NCBI GenBank assembly: GCA_964003875.1
Contig: CAXFLH010000016.1
Span: 1-19,505 of the forward strand
Length of the DNA stretch: 19,505 bases
DNA from: UBA8444 sp964003875
GTDB lineage: Bacteria; Bacteroidota; Bacteroidia; Flavobacteriales; UBA7312
Direction: 5' to 3'
Positions 8,601-16,226 of this stretch are shown here, piece after piece. A model generated the notes under the pieces. It searched no databases. It was not told the DNA's origin and worked only from the letters and a program-made list of their open reading frames with translations. Position 1 is the first letter of the stretch; each line of letters starts with the position of its first letter. The translations under genes were made by a program, and so were the position numbers.

Positions 8601-8747
8601 TGTCTGCAGAAAATAGCGGAAATAGATTTGCTCAATGAACAGGCTCAAAAGGACTCACAAAAAGACGAATTAATAATCAATCTTTTAAACGATATTGAAC
8701 TTAACGAATTGTTTGAAGAAGAAAATACTTTAGAAGATGAAGAATAA
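5679..8747 (+). CDS. Large periplasmic tetratricopeptide-repeat protein
   Basis: The 1022-residue product has a signal peptide (MRLRVYIFFLLISQISLAQ, cleavage around residue 19). The Cys that follows is not in a lipobox, so a soluble or outer-membrane-associated periplasmic protein is expected. Almost all the rest is helical TPR units, with the recurring pattern Y..A...F....: for example YEEAKLAFFDI (145-155), YATALQGFQQLI (180-191), YQNSIDFLEDYM (251-262), YNKATTQFEDVL (288-299), YQQSITCFDKSI and YKDAILWFRKYI. I estimate more than fifteen units. The tail is strongly acidic (ELFEEENTLEDEE). TPR arrays bind protein partners. The next gene, a beta-barrel, starts inside this one's last codons, so the likely role is a periplasmic partner of that outer-membrane protein. 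The family resembles long TPR proteins common in Bacteroidota; the specific function is not known to me. Confidence 0.9.
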   Translation: MRLRVYIFFLLISQISLAQNCDVDQIKDLLQNQQYALVYSMAETMKDCDLSESDVEWTQFYQAKSALELFNDEAQFRLEQYLENYPLGEYSRQAYLALAKLHFRNKEYDKVIAKLNNVNVYDLEFHEEAMYYFRLGYSYFSLNKYEEAKLAFFDIKSISFTYSELTTYCLSHMAYEEGNYATALQGFQQLISTPTLGIISKYYITHIYYYQERYNELIDFAKPLLENSYNPKRDKELKRLIGDAYFALGQYQNSIDFLEDYMSDDASSSLDRIEKYQLGLAYYELQDYNKATTQFEDVLLDEDSLSQFAAHQLGQCYLLLNEKPLAINAFKYASAINFDYTLKEDAAFNSVKLIYEQQSSYDNAVESIEQFIEDYPQSVHIDYVQDLLIKAYTSTKDFQTAVDKLSTLSSMSLPQQQVYQKLSYYLAAEHFVNKRYQQSITCFDKSIKYPIDNKLFALAYYWKAEAYYHTKDYSNAIESFKAFNIKDGSFLLEEYKQAHYSLAYTYYQSSKYKDAILWFRKYISLSDDIQKQTDAYLRLGDAYYMTQDYIRAQEFYGFAEESGAFDVDYAIHQQIQCFGLTNQRDKKRTALSQLISDYPHSLYNDDAMLNLSTMYLNEDRQDESVALLSDLIKKHPKSILVKTALLKLGLNFYNESVSDSAIYYFKSVIENYPNTKESKEALIAYKNVSVESGDVKSYFDYVGELSNVSVDIASKDSISYEASENLYLKQDYEKAIDAFDNYLNEFDAPIFKLNAHFYKAESIFTTNPDLAVEDYLSVLEFSQNIFTERVLSRLARIEFNKEEYGVAALHYTNLKAIAQENSLLREATINLFYCYKNLDLNASLLESAKAVLDLDKVDAELANEARLVIANNYFDESEFHLAKKDYQIIAEQNQSEIGSEAKYQLAYLAYLESDFDQSEKIIFELAENFYSDFYIAKSFILLADIYKEKDNLFQSKATLQSIVDNYEGEDLKEICLQKIAEIDLLNEQAQKDSQKDELIINLLNDIELNELFEEENTLEDEE

Positions 8748-10434
8748 AACCATTGTATTATTTTATATTCTTGGATGTGTCCTTATAGGTCAAAGCATCT
8801 TTGCCCAAACAGATGGGGATTTAGGAGTTCAAGAAATTCAAGTTACAGAATCTTTTATTCCTGATGTGCCAGACGCTATCAAATTGGCTGATAACCCAAA
8901 GCTGTCAGATACCATTAAAGTCACTAAAAATGTCAGTTACAAGCCATTAAACCGTCGATTTGAAAGTCAGTTGAAGCTGAATCCTATTAAATCTGCTAAG
9001 ATTAAAGGAGAACCATTATCTAAACTCTATCATACCTACATTTACGGTGGGGTTGGAAATATGAGTATGCCTACCTCTAAGATCTTTTATAGTTCAGATA
9101 GGAATAAATCTTTTACTTATGGTTTAGCTTTAGGCTACATAGAGTCGTATTCTGATGTTAAAAGTGCTTTTGATAATGAACAAAAAGTATCGGCAGCATT
9201 TAGAGAAACAGATTTTTCAGCCTATATCAAAAAAGATTTTGACTTTGGTATAATGAATGCTTATTTCTCTAGACATGGAAATGTTTTTCAAGCTTATGGC
9301 TATAATCCTAATTCAAAATTGGAAGAAAAATTTACTCAAGAATATTGGGGGTATTCAACAATGAGTGTATCACTTCAAAGTAAAAACACAGATAAGAGTA
9401 AACCTACCTATTATGCTAAACTATTTGCTTACGATTTAAATGAACAGACTGAAAATTCGGTTTCTTGCTTATTGTCTGCTCAACAAACTGTTGGTTTGAA
9501 CGACTATAGTGTAGAGTTGGCTATGGATTATGATTTTAATAACCTTTCTGATAAATACGTCTTCGCAGATAGTCTAGCAAAAGAGTTAATACTAACTTTT
9601 AGTCCATCTGTGAGTAGGGAACTTGGTGGTGGTTATTTGAATTTAGGCTTTGAGCTAAAATCAATGGACACTAGAGATTCTGCTGATATTAGCTATGCTA
9701 TTTTTCCACAAATTCATTACGATTATATTTTTTCAGAAAAAAATCAAAATGCATATGCAGGTGTGAGAGGTGGTCTTGATGAAAATTCGTATTGGACATT
9801 AAGTAAAAAGAATCCTTTTATTTTAAATGCTTTGACAACAGATGGTACCGGCTTAAACCTCATAAATAGTCAGATTAAATACGATGTTTATATTGGTATG
9901 AATTCTTATTTAGGAGCAAATATAAATTGGTCTTCAGAATTATCATACGCTAGAGTACAAGATATGTCCTTTTTCGATTTAGATGATTATTCAACTTATC
10001 AAAATAAGTTTAAGGTCGTTTATGATGATGTTAATCATTTGTTATGGTCGTCCGAGCTAGATTGGGAAATGAATTCTAACGCTAATCTAAATCTGCAATT
10101 AGACTATCATAAGTATGACTTAGATTCTTTGCAAGACTATGCTTATAAGCCTGGTATAGTTTCCAAATTAGGCTTTTCTTATAATATTGGAGATAAAATC
10201 TTACCTCAAATTGAGCTAGTTGGTGCATTTGATCGTTCAACGGCTACTGATTCAGCCTCTACTGTGCCATTATTGAATGATATTATAGATGTTAATTTTG
10301 CTTTAGAGTACAAATACAATTCTATTTTTTCAGCCTATTTTAAGGCTCGAAATCTGATTGGCGGCTATCAGATTTGGGAAAATTATCCTGTCTTAGGTCC
10401 ACAAGTCTTTTTTGGCTTGTCTTTCCGTTTTTAA
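8737..10434 (+). CDS. Outer-membrane beta-barrel protein paired with the TPR protein
   Basis: The product has 565 residues. A signal peptide (MKNKTIVLFYILGCVLIGQS, then IFAQ; cleavage near residue 24) is followed by a polar stretch to about residue 95, with VQEIQVTESFIPDVPDAIKL (31-50) and LSDTIKVTKNVSYKP (56-70). From about residue 98 come amphipathic strands (YIYGGVGNM, FTYGLALGYIE, DFSAYIKKDFDF and so on) up to the last strand VFFGLSFRF, which ends in Phe as required for BAM-assisted outer-membrane insertion. The length allows roughly 16-22 strands. Relatives are sometimes labelled TonB-dependent receptor, but I see no convincing carboxypeptidase-like or plug domain. The ATG overlaps the TPR gene by 11 bases, so translation is coupled and the two products probably act together. 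Substrate unknown. Confidence 0.88.
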   Translation: MKNKTIVLFYILGCVLIGQSIFAQTDGDLGVQEIQVTESFIPDVPDAIKLADNPKLSDTIKVTKNVSYKPLNRRFESQLKLNPIKSAKIKGEPLSKLYHTYIYGGVGNMSMPTSKIFYSSDRNKSFTYGLALGYIESYSDVKSAFDNEQKVSAAFRETDFSAYIKKDFDFGIMNAYFSRHGNVFQAYGYNPNSKLEEKFTQEYWGYSTMSVSLQSKNTDKSKPTYYAKLFAYDLNEQTENSVSCLLSAQQTVGLNDYSVELAMDYDFNNLSDKYVFADSLAKELILTFSPSVSRELGGGYLNLGFELKSMDTRDSADISYAIFPQIHYDYIFSEKNQNAYAGVRGGLDENSYWTLSKKNPFILNALTTDGTGLNLINSQIKYDVYIGMNSYLGANINWSSELSYARVQDMSFFDLDDYSTYQNKFKVVYDDVNHLLWSSELDWEMNSNANLNLQLDYHKYDLDSLQDYAYKPGIVSKLGFSYNIGDKILPQIELVGAFDRSTATDSASTVPLLNDIIDVNFALEYKYNSIFSAYFKARNLIGGYQIWENYPVLGPQVFFGLSFRF

Positions 10435-10459
10435 ACTTATTCACTAATTGTTAATAAGT
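10435..10459 (+). terminator. Weak AT-rich stem-loop after the barrel gene
   Basis: ACTTATT (10435-10441) and AATAAGT (10453-10459) are perfect inverted arms around an 11-base loop, directly after the stop codon. There is no G+C-rich stem and the T run starts about 17 bases later, so at best this is a weak terminator or an mRNA 3'-end hairpin. Confidence 0.25.
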
Positions 10460-10485
10460 AGGCACTATATTTCTTACTTTTTTTT

Positions 10486-10514
10486 ATTGATTTATCGTCC
10501 TTTTTTTACCTTTG
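10486..10514 (+). promoter_or_regulatory. Promoter of gyrB
   Basis: TACCTTTG (10507-10514) matches TAnnTTTG exactly. ATTG (10486-10489) lies 17 bases upstream as a candidate -33 element, slightly closer than usual. The leader would be about 35 bases, A-rich, with no Shine-Dalgarno sequence. Confidence 0.5.
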
Positions 10515-10556
10515 TTTTAATCTAGTAAATAGCCAAGTTAATAAACAAAAAAAACA

Positions 10557-12494
10557 ATGAGTGAAAATTTAGAAAACAAAGCTGACTATGGTGCTGGTAA
10601 TATTCAGGTTCTAGAAGGTCTTGAGGCCGTGAGAAAAAGACCAGCCATGTATATTGGTGATATCGGTCAAAAAGGTCTACATCATCTAGTGTATGAGGTT
10701 GTAGATAATTCTATTGATGAGGCTTTAGCAGGTCACTGTACCGATATCGATGTGGTTATCAATGAAAATAATTCGATAACAGTAATTGATAATGGTCGAG
10801 GTATTCCTACTGACCTACACCCAAAAGAAAAAAAATCTGCCTTAGAAGTTGTAATGACAGTACTTCACGCTGGTGGTAAATTCGATAAAGATTCTTATAA
10901 AGTTTCTGGTGGTTTGCACGGTGTTGGTGTTTCTTGTGTTAATGCTCTATCCATACACTTAAAAGTTGAAGTACATAGAAATGGTAAAATTTATCATCAA
11001 GAATACGAAAGAGGTGTTCCAATGTATGATGTTAAAGAAGTAGGGACAACCGATAAAACCGGAACTATTGTAACTTTCCTTCCTGATAATGAAATATTTC
11101 ATGAAACAGTTTACCACTTTGATATTTTACAAAGTCGTTTAAGAGAATTATCTTTCTTAAATAAGGGTATTAAACTTTCTTTGACCGATCGACGTCGTGA
11201 AGATGAAGAAGGTAATTTTGTTAAAGATAACTTTATTTCAGAAAATGGTCTGATTGATTTTGTAGAGTTAATAGATGAAAACAGAGAGAAGTTGCTAGAT
11301 TCTGTTATTCATATGGATACAGAAAAAAATGGTGTTCCTGTTGAAATAGCTATGCACTATAATACTTCATACAGTGAAAATATACACTCTTACGTCAATA
11401 ATATCAACACTCATGAAGGAGGTACACACCTTTCTGGATTCAGAAGAGCACTTACTAGAACTCTAAAGCGTTATGCCGATGAGTCGGGCATGTTGGATAA
11501 AGTTAAGTTTGAGATTGCTGGAGACGACTTTAGAGAAGGCCTAACAGCAGTTATTTCAGTAAAAGTTATGGAGCCTCAGTTTGAGGGTCAAACTAAAACT
11601 AAGCTAGGTAATAAAGAGGTTACTGGTGCAGTTGACCAAGCTGTTGGCGAAATGCTAACCAATTATTTGGAGGAAAATCCAAATATGGCAAAACAGATTG
11701 TTCAAAAAGTGCTTTTAGCGGCCCAAGCTAGAAATGCAGCTCGTAAGGCTCGTGAAATGGTACAGAGGAAAAATGTACTCTCAGGTTCGGGACTTCCAGG
11801 TAAATTGGCAGACTGCTCAGACAAAGACCCAGAAAAATGCGAGATATTCCTTGTCGAGGGTGATTCGGCTGGTGGTACTGCAAAACAAGGAAGAGATAGA
11901 TTCTTTCAAGCTATTCTTCCTTTAAGAGGTAAAATCTTGAACGTCGAAAAAGCTATGCAGCATAAGGTTTTTGAAAATGAAGAAATCAAAAATATGTACA
12001 CTGCTTTAGGTGTCACTATTGGTACTGAAGACGACTCAAAGGCATTAAACCTTGAAAAGTTAAGGTATCATAAAATTGTTATTATGACGGATGCCGATGT
12101 TGATGGGTCTCACATTGCTACTCTTATTCTGACTTTCTACTTTAGATATATGAAAGAGTTGATAGAAAATGGATACCTATATATTGCAACTCCTCCTTTG
12201 TATTTAGTCAAAAAAGGTAAAGAACAACATTATTGTTGGTCTGATGAAGAAAGAGACTTGATGGTTGAAAAGATGAATGGTGCTAATATTCAGCGTTATA
12301 AAGGTCTTGGTGAAATGAATGCGGAGCAACTGTGGGATACTACGATGAATCCTGAAACTAGAACCCTAAGGCAAGTAACTATCGATAGTGCTGCTGAAGC
12401 AGATAGAATATTCTCTATGCTTATGGGTGATGAGGTGCCACCTCGTAGAGCCTTTATTGAGCAAAATGCTAAATACGCTAAAATTGATATTTAA
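10557..12494 (+). CDS. gyrB: DNA gyrase subunit B
   Basis: GyrB is the ATPase subunit of the A2B2 enzyme that introduces negative supercoils. The 645 residues match the usual short GyrB length, without the extra domain of the 804-residue E. coli protein. The GHKL ATPase motifs are present: E47 and N51 in LVYEVVDNSIDEA, DNGRGIP at 78-84, and the ATP-lid GGLHGVGVS at 118-126. The transducer region carries the QTKTKLGN block at 345-352. The TOPRIM domain has EGDSAGG (434-440, with E434 as metal ligand), PLRGKILNVEKA (455-466) and DADVDGSHI (512-520, D512 and D514). The C-terminal GyrA-contact region has RYKGLGEMNAEQLWDTTMNP (580-599). ParE is the alternative, but the IGDIGQKGLHHLVYEVVDNS start and the overall segment order favour GyrB. 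It has its own promoter and terminator. Confidence 0.97.
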   Translation: MSENLENKADYGAGNIQVLEGLEAVRKRPAMYIGDIGQKGLHHLVYEVVDNSIDEALAGHCTDIDVVINENNSITVIDNGRGIPTDLHPKEKKSALEVVMTVLHAGGKFDKDSYKVSGGLHGVGVSCVNALSIHLKVEVHRNGKIYHQEYERGVPMYDVKEVGTTDKTGTIVTFLPDNEIFHETVYHFDILQSRLRELSFLNKGIKLSLTDRRREDEEGNFVKDNFISENGLIDFVELIDENREKLLDSVIHMDTEKNGVPVEIAMHYNTSYSENIHSYVNNINTHEGGTHLSGFRRALTRTLKRYADESGMLDKVKFEIAGDDFREGLTAVISVKVMEPQFEGQTKTKLGNKEVTGAVDQAVGEMLTNYLEENPNMAKQIVQKVLLAAQARNAARKAREMVQRKNVLSGSGLPGKLADCSDKDPEKCEIFLVEGDSAGGTAKQGRDRFFQAILPLRGKILNVEKAMQHKVFENEEIKNMYTALGVTIGTEDDSKALNLEKLRYHKIVIMTDADVDGSHIATLILTFYFRYMKELIENGYLYIATPPLYLVKKGKEQHYCWSDEERDLMVEKMNGANIQRYKGLGEMNAEQLWDTTMNPETRTLRQVTIDSAAEADRIFSMLMGDEVPPRRAFIEQNAKYAKIDI

Positions 12495-12505
12495 TAGCTA
12501 TTCAA

Positions 12506-12538
12506 TAAAAAAAAAGCCCTCATTTGAGGGTTTTTTTT
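12506..12538. terminator. Bidirectional terminator between gyrB and the SprB-repeat gene
   Basis: The stem CCCTC (12517-12521) with loop ATTT and GAGGG (12526-12530) is flanked by nine A on the left and eight T on the right. It therefore works as a Rho-independent terminator in both directions and serves these convergent genes. Confidence 0.85.
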
Positions 12539-12557
12539 GTGCTTATATTTTACTGAT

Positions 12558-15047
12558 TTATCTTACTAAAGTAATCGTACCGGTACAATTTTCACAATTA
12601 GTGTGATCGTAAATTCGGTATTCAAAATCTTGATAGCTCAGTACATAAGAATAAGTGCCTGTAATAAGTGGACTTCCAGTTCTTACATTCGTGCCGTCCC
12701 ACGCCATATCTGGATCATTAGATTGAAATACCAATGAGCCATACCTATCAAAAATAGATATAGAAAACGTTTCTGTTTTCATAGCATGATGAAAAATTTT
12801 GAACGTATCGTTGTTACCGTCTAAGTCAGGAGTAAAACCATTAGGAACAAATAAAGTATGTTCTTCTTTTATAGCTAAAGTACCATAGATACTATCTTTG
12901 CACATGAATTCGTCAGTAACCACTAATTTCAAATCGTAATATTTAATACCTGAACTATCCAAATTTGTCGATAAATCTAAATTCATAACATCTTGAGAAT
13001 TAGCAATAAACCCATTGCTTAATTCCCATTGCCATTCTACTATATTGCCTTCTGAATTATCGTACAAGTTGACAATAGGATAGTTAGTTGTTACCGTATC
13101 GTCAAGAACTCTGTAGTCAGCTATTACGAAGGGTGGTTGTGTAATTTCGAAAGTTAAATCGTTAATACATTGGTTAGCATCTTCAACGGTAATAGTGTAT
13201 GAGCCCTCCGATAAATTATAGATGTTTTGCTCAGTAGAGTAAAACGAATTTTCTCCTTTCCAAACAAATGAAATCGGTAAAAATTGCTCTGAATAAGGTG
13301 GGTTGTCAGGCCCTCCCCAAGATGACACCTCAATAAAGCCATCATTATTATAAGTACAGCTTTTATGGCTGTAGTTGGCTATATCTAGAGATAGTGAATC
13401 TGGTTGAGTGATATCAAAAGTTATACTGTTAGGACAGCCTTCAGCATCTTCTACAGTAAATGTATAGCTTCCAGCAACAAGGTTGTAAGCATCAGCTTGT
13501 TTTGAAATGGTATCATTAGTCGATAGGTCAACCCAATGGTATGTGTAGGGTAGTAAACCACCATTTGCTATACAAGCTACCCATGCATCGTTTCCACCAT
13601 AACACCTTACATTAAATCCGTTATAGTCAGATATTGAGCTACTTAGTGAAATAGAAGAATTTTCAGTTAAGAAGTAATCGGCAGAGTTTTGACAATTGTT
13701 ATTATCAGTTACAGTAATCTGATAATTTCCAGATGCTAAATCACTTATCATTGTTGTCCCATTTCCTGTCATAGGATTGTCTCCAATCCAATTGTATGTA
13801 TATGGAGTTGTACCACCACTTATAGTTGTGCTAATTACACCATCACTAAATCCAAAGCAGCTTACAGGATCTATGGATTCAAATATTTCAATGTCTTGTG
13901 GCGGTGGAGATATGGTAAAAGGACCTGCTGTATGTTCACAGCCTAAGTTATCTGTAACCGTTAAGTTGTATGTGTCTGATACTAGGTTGCTGATGTCTTC
14001 GCTAGTAGAAGTGTAATTATTGTTTATAGAAGTCCAATCGAAACTGAATGGTGCTGTGCCATTAGAGGTGGTGATATCAATTGCACCAAAAATTTCTCCG
14101 GGACAAATGTTGTCGTCAATTACAGCATCAATCGTAACTGGAGTGGAAACAAATACCGTTACATCATCTGTATAGGTGTCTGGACACTCAGAAGCAGTTA
14201 CAGTATAGGTTGTTGTTACTAATGGAGATACGGTTATGTCTGTACCGTTGCCAACTACATTACCCATATCATCTTGCCATATAACGTTTGAGTTATTTGC
14301 TCCATCGGGCACAAATCTAAATGCTTGATTATTACCTGTTAATTGAGTATTGTTCCAACCTGCTTCAATTAAAAATTGGCTTTCATCTTCATTTACTAAG
14401 CCGAGTACCGATTCGCCATTATTCCAATTAGCACACAATGGTTGATCTTGAATATGAATTTCTATAACGTTGGTTGTTTCAAAAATCTTTATTTGACCAT
14501 TGAATTGCAATCCTGCACAACTAAAATAACCAAAGTTTTCAAAAGATGCTACAAACCTTCTAAATGGGGCAACACCATACACATTGTAGTATAATCCTCC
14601 GCCATTATTTGGATTCAAATCCATCCATGGTCCCATAATAGCATTAATGACCTGCCCAGGAGGTGCAGCACTTGGAATGGCATAAGTGTTCCAAGGAGAA
14701 TATGCACTTGCATTAGTCAGATCGAAGGTGACGTAATTATTGGTGGAAATTAAAAGTTGATTAAAAATATTTCCGTAGAAACAAAAATCAAAACCTATAT
14801 CAATGACACCTGAATATATATCATCGCCAAGACCATTTAGATTAGTTCCTGAGTTAAAAGGATCCATATCAATTGGAATATTTTCAATGGTATAATCGCT
14901 TGTTCCAATGGAATTAGGGGTATAATCGGCAGATAAGTCTACATCCTCAATGTCACAAATAATGACATCTGTCCCTGCATCAATCTGAGCTTTTGCATGA
15001 TTAACACAAAAAAATAGTAGCGTGAGTATAAGGGTTAAGTGTCTCAT
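12558..15047 (-). CDS. T9SS type B (gliding-motility-associated) surface protein with SprB repeats
   Basis: The 829-residue product has a signal peptide (residues 1-20, ending HAKA before QIDAG). Residues about 80-248 form a nidogen-like globular domain (IGFDFCFYGNIFNQLLISTN, MGPWMDLNPN, FRRFVASFENF, IKIFETTNVIEIHI). An Ig-like strand set follows (255-300). Then come four SprB-type repeats, each with an early Cys, a GG..PY.Y.W core, an 'I.nL..G.Y..TV.D' strand and a closing Cys: C315-C370, C397-C452, C482-C538 and C564-C627. A PKD-like segment (645-725) precedes the type B sorting domain: FVPNGFTPDLDGNNDTFKIF (733-752), ISIFDRYGSLVF and the end TGTITLVR. Proteins of this kind are exported by Sec and T9SS and sit on the surface, often in adhesion or gliding. 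No gliding genes are in the window, so motility cannot be inferred. Confidence 0.92.
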   Translation of the reverse strand: MRHLTLILTLLFFCVNHAKAQIDAGTDVIICDIEDVDLSADYTPNSIGTSDYTIENIPIDMDPFNSGTNLNGLGDDIYSGVIDIGFDFCFYGNIFNQLLISTNNYVTFDLTNASAYSPWNTYAIPSAAPPGQVINAIMGPWMDLNPNNGGGLYYNVYGVAPFRRFVASFENFGYFSCAGLQFNGQIKIFETTNVIEIHIQDQPLCANWNNGESVLGLVNEDESQFLIEAGWNNTQLTGNNQAFRFVPDGANNSNVIWQDDMGNVVGNGTDITVSPLVTTTYTVTASECPDTYTDDVTVFVSTPVTIDAVIDDNICPGEIFGAIDITTSNGTAPFSFDWTSINNNYTSTSEDISNLVSDTYNLTVTDNLGCEHTAGPFTISPPPQDIEIFESIDPVSCFGFSDGVISTTISGGTTPYTYNWIGDNPMTGNGTTMISDLASGNYQITVTDNNNCQNSADYFLTENSSISLSSSISDYNGFNVRCYGGNDAWVACIANGGLLPYTYHWVDLSTNDTISKQADAYNLVAGSYTFTVEDAEGCPNSITFDITQPDSLSLDIANYSHKSCTYNNDGFIEVSSWGGPDNPPYSEQFLPISFVWKGENSFYSTEQNIYNLSEGSYTITVEDANQCINDLTFEITQPPFVIADYRVLDDTVTTNYPIVNLYDNSEGNIVEWQWELSNGFIANSQDVMNLDLSTNLDSSGIKYYDLKLVVTDEFMCKDSIYGTLAIKEEHTLFVPNGFTPDLDGNNDTFKIFHHAMKTETFSISIFDRYGSLVFQSNDPDMAWDGTNVRTGSPLITGTYSYVLSYQDFEYRIYDHTNCENCTGTITLVR

Positions 15048-15207
15048 AAATGAACAGATTTTTCTTGTTAAATGTTCAGCTTATAAACATACAAATAAAA
15101 TCACATATTTAAAATGCTATTTTTTTTTAACTTATAGTTTCAGCTATTAATGATGTGGTTTATCTAATTTTAATACTTGGTAATAGACTTTTTAAGCATT
15201 AAATAAT

Positions 15208-15215
15208 TAATTTTG
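15208..15215 (+). promoter_or_regulatory. Probable promoter -7 element of mdh
   Basis: TAATTTTG matches TAnnTTTG and ends 16 bases before the mdh ATG. No TTG lies at the standard distance upstream; the nearest, at 15177-15179, is about 28 bases away. Confidence 0.4.
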
Positions 15216-15231
15216 TAAAAAATAAAATACT

Positions 15232-16167
15232 ATGAAAGTAACAGTTGTAGGCGCTGGAGCTGTAGGCGCAAGTTGTGCAGAATACATTGCCATTAAAGAT
15301 TTCGCATCCGAAGTAGTTTTGGTTGATATCAAAGAAAACTTTGCCGAAGGTAAAGCTATGGACTTGATGCAGACAGCTTCCTTAAATGGTTTTGACACAA
15401 AAATTGTAGGAAGTACAAACGTTTATTCAAAAACAGCAAACAGTGATGTAGCAGTAATTACTAGTGGAATCCCTAGAAAACCTGGAATGACTCGTGAAGA
15501 GTTAATTGGTATTAATGCCGGAATTGTTAAAATGGTTTCAGAAAACCTAATAAAGCATTCGCCTAATGTTATACTAATTATAGTCAGCAACCCTATGGAT
15601 ACGATGACATACTTAACGCACAAAGTTACCGGACTTCCAAAGCATAGAATCATTGGAATGGGTGGGGCTTTAGATAGTGCTAGATTTAAATACAGATTAA
15701 GTGAAGCTCTTGAATGTCCGGCTTCTGATGTCGATGGTATGGTTATTGGTGGTCATAGTGATAAAGGTATGTTGCCATTGACACGTTTAGCTACTAGAAA
15801 TAGTGTTAGAGTTTCGGAGTTTTTAAGTGATGAAAGACTTAATAAAGTGATGGAAGATACCAAAGTAGGAGGTGCTACGCTTACTGCTATGTTAGGTACT
15901 TCGGCATGGTATGCGCCAGGAGCTGCTGTTTCATCTTTAGTTCAGGCTATCGCTTGTGACCAACATAAAATGTTCCCATGTTCAGCTCTTTTAGAAGGAG
16001 AATATGGAATGAACGATTTATGTATCGGAGTGCCTGTAATTCTAGGTAAAAATGGAATTGAAAAGATTGTTGAAATCGACCTTAGTGATGAGGAAAAAGA
16101 AAAACTAGCTGAATCAGCTAAAGGAGTTAAAGCTACTAATTCATTGCTGAACGAAGTTAACGTATAA
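15232..16167 (+). CDS. mdh: NAD-dependent malate dehydrogenase (LDH-like type)
   Basis: This enzyme interconverts malate and oxaloacetate with NAD in the TCA cycle, in the cytoplasm. It has 311 residues, the family's length. The Rossmann motif GAGAVGA is at 7-13, and the acidic NAD-ribose ligand is D32 in LVDIKE. The substrate loop is RKPGMTR (82-88), whose Arg pair R82/R88 selects a dicarboxylate and so marks malate rather than lactate dehydrogenase. NPMD (120-123), GGALDSARF (144-152, with D148 and R151) and the catalytic His in GGHSD (H175) complete the active site. The LDH-like layout is the one usual in Bacteroidota. It stands alone between two convergent or divergent T9SS cargo genes, with its own promoter-like sequence and a strong terminator. 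Confidence 0.96.
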   Translation: MKVTVVGAGAVGASCAEYIAIKDFASEVVLVDIKENFAEGKAMDLMQTASLNGFDTKIVGSTNVYSKTANSDVAVITSGIPRKPGMTREELIGINAGIVKMVSENLIKHSPNVILIIVSNPMDTMTYLTHKVTGLPKHRIIGMGGALDSARFKYRLSEALECPASDVDGMVIGGHSDKGMLPLTRLATRNSVRVSEFLSDERLNKVMEDTKVGGATLTAMLGTSAWYAPGAAVSSLVQAIACDQHKMFPCSALLEGEYGMNDLCIGVPVILGKNGIEKIVEIDLSDEEKEKLAESAKGVKATNSLLNEVNV

Positions 16168-16193
16168 AATTATATTCTTATAAAATTGTCTTT

Positions 16194-16226
16194 AAAAGAG
16201 AGCTTCGGCTCTCTTTTTATTTTTTG
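16194..16226. terminator. Terminator with a UUCG tetraloop between mdh and the FG-GAP gene
   Basis: AAAAGAGAGC (16194-16203) and GCTCTCTTTT (16208-16217) enclose the stable TTCG tetraloop and lead into TTTTTATTTTTT on the plus strand. It mainly ends mdh. The flanking A run also allows it to act on the convergent gene, whose stop codon begins at the stem's end. Confidence 0.85.

Noticed and set aside
8737..10434. The barrel gene as a full TonB-dependent receptor
   Set aside because: At 565 residues with no visible plug domain, the protein is short for that family, so only a general outer-membrane barrel is called.
13777..14016. Plus-strand frame antisense to the SprB-repeat gene
   Set aside because: It is a shadow of the repeat-coding strand; the minus frame has the repeat pattern and the sorting domain.
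15423..15653. Minus-strand frame inside mdh
   Set aside because: It overlaps the mdh active-site coding region and has no features of its own.
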